Shown: piece by piece, positions 6,342-8,110 of the stretch
Numbering within the stretch: position 1 is the stretch's first letter
Layout of the letters: the number at the start of each line of letters is the position of its first letter
Assembly (NCBI GenBank): GCA_902478725.1
Contig: CABSMD010000111.1
Span: forward strand, 1 to 8,110
Length of the DNA: 8,110 bases
DNA from: an uncultured Clostridia bacterium
GTDB taxonomy: Bacteria; Bacillota; Clostridia; HGM11514
Direction: 5' to 3'
The notes under the pieces: model-generated
The model's database searches: none
What the model saw: the letters and a program-made list of their open reading frames with translations, nothing else
What the model was told of the DNA's origin: nothing
Translations under genes and position numbers: made by a program

Positions 6342-6379
6342 AAGGCCGGATGGTTTCACATCCGGCCTTTTGCTGTTTT
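6342..6379 (+). terminator. Intrinsic terminator after the Asp23 gene
   Basis: AAGGCCGGATG (6342-6352) pairs perfectly with CATCCGGCCTT (6359-6369), an 11-bp GC-rich stem with a 6-base loop, followed by TTTT and, after GCTG, another TTTT. It lies 21 bases after the Asp23 stop. On the opposite strand the stem is followed by GTACTATTTT, so it may also act more weakly on the converging comEA-gerMN transcript. Confidence 0.88.
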
Positions 6380-6418
6380 ATAACAAGATTACATTGAGAA
6401 CTTTTACGCCGCCCAATG

Positions 6419-7330
6419 CTATTTTACGATGAGATCCTCTTTCCTTACAAATGGCTGGTCGAGACCATAGCCGCCAAAGGTGACATATTTGTTCCCGTTC
6501 ACCAAAAACTGTACATTCTGACAGGATTCCAACTCGGTTAAGGCGTTTACGATCGAATAAATCGCCAGGGAGTCCGAGGCGGAACCGCCGGTGTGGTTAC
6601 GGATAAACTCCTGAGAAAAATCTATGGTACACAGACCGTTGTCCGTCGTCACGGAGTTGATTTTGGTACCCTGCGGAATGATATTAATCTTGTTCTCAAA
6701 ATCAGAAGTGCCCGCCAGCAGCTCGCTGATGATCGTGTAATCGGCCCCGTCCTCCAATGGCATCAGGCGGTATTCCGCCAATAGGCCGGTCGCCTGTTTG
6801 TCCGGAAAGTAAAGGGTAAACATCCTGACCGGAATGTTAAGGTCGCTGCCCTTGGACGCCAGCCGCGACGTATAATAGGTCATACCGGGAATCGGGCTGC
6901 CCCCCGCCGTTAGGCTGACAGCGGTGACCGGCTGGGACTGCGACAGCGTCATGGCACACAATTCAGCGGCGTAGACCAAATTCTCCGCCGGCTGCTGCGC
7001 CATTTCGGCAGAAAAATCAATTTTGGCCGTATCGTCCTGGACAGTTACGTCCAGTGTCTCGATTTTATTGGGAAAAAGGTGATCGTTCGCCAAAAGCATA
7101 TGCTTAATCAAATCCACGTTTGGATGCTGCGATACTTTAATTTCCTTGATAGCCTTTGAAATTACATTTTTTTCGGTGTTCAGTGAATAGACTTCCACGC
7201 TGACATTACGTTCCTGCGTCTCACTTGGCTGTGCGGAGGGCGACGCCTCCCCGCCTCCTCTTGGCAGGCTGCAAGAGGTCAGCGCCAGTGACAATACCAA
7301 GATTGCCGTCCAAGCTGCCATTCTTTTCAT
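6419..7330 (-). CDS. Lipoprotein with two GerMN domains (GerM-like)
   Basis: A 303-residue secreted lipoprotein. The signal peptide ends in lipobox LTSC (residues 17-20, lipidated Cys20), followed by a Ser/Pro/Glu-rich linker (about 21-42). Two GerMN domains follow: one at about 44-150 containing TAKIDFSAEM (101-110), and one at about 167-285 containing GLCTIDFSQEF (232-242) and the helix around 251-268. B. subtilis GerM is a sporulation lipoprotein needed for normal SpoIIIA-SpoIIQ complex assembly and for spore formation. Converging on spoIIIA here supports a similar role, which remains inference; other GerMN proteins have envelope or spore-coat-related contexts. ATG 7330 has AGGGAGAG (7340-7347) 9 bases upstream. 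It lies 28 bases after the comEA-like gene, so the two are probably co-transcribed. Confidence 0.85.
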   Translation of the reverse strand: MKRMAAWTAILVLSLALTSCSLPRGGGEASPSAQPSETQERNVSVEVYSLNTEKNVISKAIKEIKVSQHPNVDLIKHMLLANDHLFPNKIETLDVTVQDDTAKIDFSAEMAQQPAENLVYAAELCAMTLSQSQPVTAVSLTAGGSPIPGMTYYTSRLASKGSDLNIPVRMFTLYFPDKQATGLLAEYRLMPLEDGADYTIISELLAGTSDFENKINIIPQGTKINSVTTDNGLCTIDFSQEFIRNHTGGSASDSLAIYSIVNALTELESCQNVQFLVNGNKYVTFGGYGLDQPFVRKEDLIVK

Positions 7331-7358
7331 AAATCTCCACTCTCCCTAAGATTCTCCA

Positions 7359-7991
7359 CTAGACTGCAATATAATCCTTTACAGAGTTAAAAATGCCTTC
7401 TCCGATTCCGTCTACCTTTTTAATCTCCTCAATCGACCTGAACTTGCCGTTTGTATTTCTGTATGTAACAATTCTTTCCGATAAGACCGGACCGATTTTC
7501 GGCAACTGGTCAAGCTCCGCCGCGGTGGCTGTATTAATGTTGACCTTTTTCGTGATGCCGGTAGTCAACGTGGACTGTAATGTAATTTCTGTGGATAGTC
7601 CCTCCGGTTTGGATTGTACAAAAATCTCTTCCTCATCGTTTACCTTCCGGGCCAGATTGATCCCAGTAAGATCCGCGTCCGCCGTCGTTCCACCGGCGGC
7701 ACGAAGTACATCAAAAACACGGCTGTTTTTCTCAACCGGATAAACCCCCGGGTTTTCTACCGCCCCTTTGACATGGACATAAACCATGGTACCGTCATCC
7801 TTTGGCGACGCAGACACAAGCGGTACGAGAAACTCGTCATCCGCCTTTTTACCTACTCTATCATACTTGAAGAAATTTGTAAATATCAAAAATAATGCAA
7901 CTATCACTATAAGGATAATAAAACTGCCAATTAGACAATGCTTTACGGTGAATTTTTCAATTTTTAGGCTTTTTTTCAACCATGACAACAA
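7359..7991 (-). CDS. comEA: ComEA-like membrane-anchored DNA-binding protein (SLBB + helix-hairpin-helix)
   Basis: A 210-residue protein with a single N-terminal membrane helix (about 20-40), a SLBB domain (about 69-126, beginning VYVHVKGAVENPGVYPV) and a C-terminal pair of helix-hairpin-helix motifs (about 148-209). The hairpins read LPKIGP (163-168) and VDGIGE (193-198), after the signature VNINTATAAELDQLP. ComEA binds double-stranded DNA at the cell surface and passes it to the ComEC channel during natural transformation. No comEC or comEB lies in the window, so a competence role here is unproven. The start is TTG 7991 (TTG 7988 is next), supported by AGGGGGAA (7999-8006) 7 bases upstream. 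An in-frame stop lies 30-36 bases upstream and no ATG intervenes. It is the first gene of the pair with the GerMN lipoprotein. Confidence 0.9.
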   Translation of the reverse strand: MLSWLKKSLKIEKFTVKHCLIGSFIILIVIVALFLIFTNFFKYDRVGKKADDEFLVPLVSASPKDDGTMVYVHVKGAVENPGVYPVEKNSRVFDVLRAAGGTTADADLTGINLARKVNDEEEIFVQSKPEGLSTEITLQSTLTTGITKKVNINTATAAELDQLPKIGPVLSERIVTYRNTNGKFRSIEEIKKVDGIGEGIFNSVKDYIAV

Positions 7992-8069
7992 TGGTAGCTT
8001 CCCCCTAAATTCCTTCGTTTTTCAAGGCTGCGCTCAGATGGCAATGATTTATATCCAAAGTCCACCTTT

Positions 8070-8098
8070 ATTATAAACGATGTCATATTTTAATGCAA
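8070..8098 (-). promoter_or_regulatory. Sigma-A-type promoter for the comEA-gerMN pair
   Basis: On the minus strand a perfect -10 TATAAT (8070-8075) is preceded at 17 bases by TTGCAT (8093-8098), which matches only the TTG half of the -35. Start of transcription would be near 8063, leaving a leader of about 70 bases before TTG 7991. The surrounding 8040-8110 is AT-rich and holds no coding region that I can see. Confidence 0.5.
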
Positions 8099-8110
8099 GC
8101 TGTCGAATAC

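Noticed and set aside
1..8110. CRISPR arrays, tRNA or rRNA genes, riboswitches, phage or toxin-antitoxin genes
   Set aside because: I saw no direct repeat arrays, cloverleaf-like segments, known aptamer cores or matching proteins; the window is almost fully occupied by the annotated genes.

Overview
The window looks like chromosomal DNA of an endospore-forming member of the Bacillota. It is probably a moderately GC-rich clostridial lineage, perhaps Oscillospirales-like; that placement is inferred from gene content and codon style, not from any marker gene. The centre is a complete, collinear spoIIIA operon (spoIIIAA to spoIIIAH, about 922-5818, + strand). It encodes the mother-cell half of the SpoIIIA-SpoIIQ 'feeding tube' apparatus used during spore formation.

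Layout. At the left edge (7-53) are two closely spaced hairpins with no T-tract, one with a single bulged T. They resemble IS200/IS605-type subterminal hairpins and may be the end of an element lying outside the window. Next is a minus-strand LiaF-like membrane protein (62-739) with its own promoter-like sequence. A 182-bp divergent intergenic region follows, holding a small hairpin that could pair alternatively with the spoIIIAA ribosome binding site. The eight spoIIIA genes then run with overlaps or gaps under 40 bp. After spoIIIAH comes a separate sigma-A-type promoter and an Asp23/Gls24 (YqhY-like) gene, closed by a strong intrinsic terminator at 6342-6379. Converging on this from the right is a minus-strand pair: a ComEA-like membrane-anchored DNA-binding protein (TTG start, 7359-7991), then a lipoprotein with two GerMN domains (6419-7330), both probably read from a promoter near 8070-8098.

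How the genes fit together. SpoIIIAA is the cytoplasmic ATPase. AB, AC, AD, AE and AF form the membrane part. AG and AH are bitopic proteins with ring-building domains facing the space between mother cell and forespore. The GerMN lipoprotein belongs to the family of B. subtilis GerM, which is known to support assembly of the same complex, so its position converging on spoIIIA is functionally suggestive. In B. subtilis, spoIIIAH is followed by accB, accC, yqhY and nusB. Here accBC and nusB are missing and only the yqhY-like gene remains.

I found no undescribed multi-gene system. The items most worth a second look are the start of spoIIIAG, where the best ribosome binding site and ATG open a 12-codon frame one base out of register; the leader hairpin before spoIIIAA; the bulged hairpins at the left edge; and the comEA-gerMN pairing.
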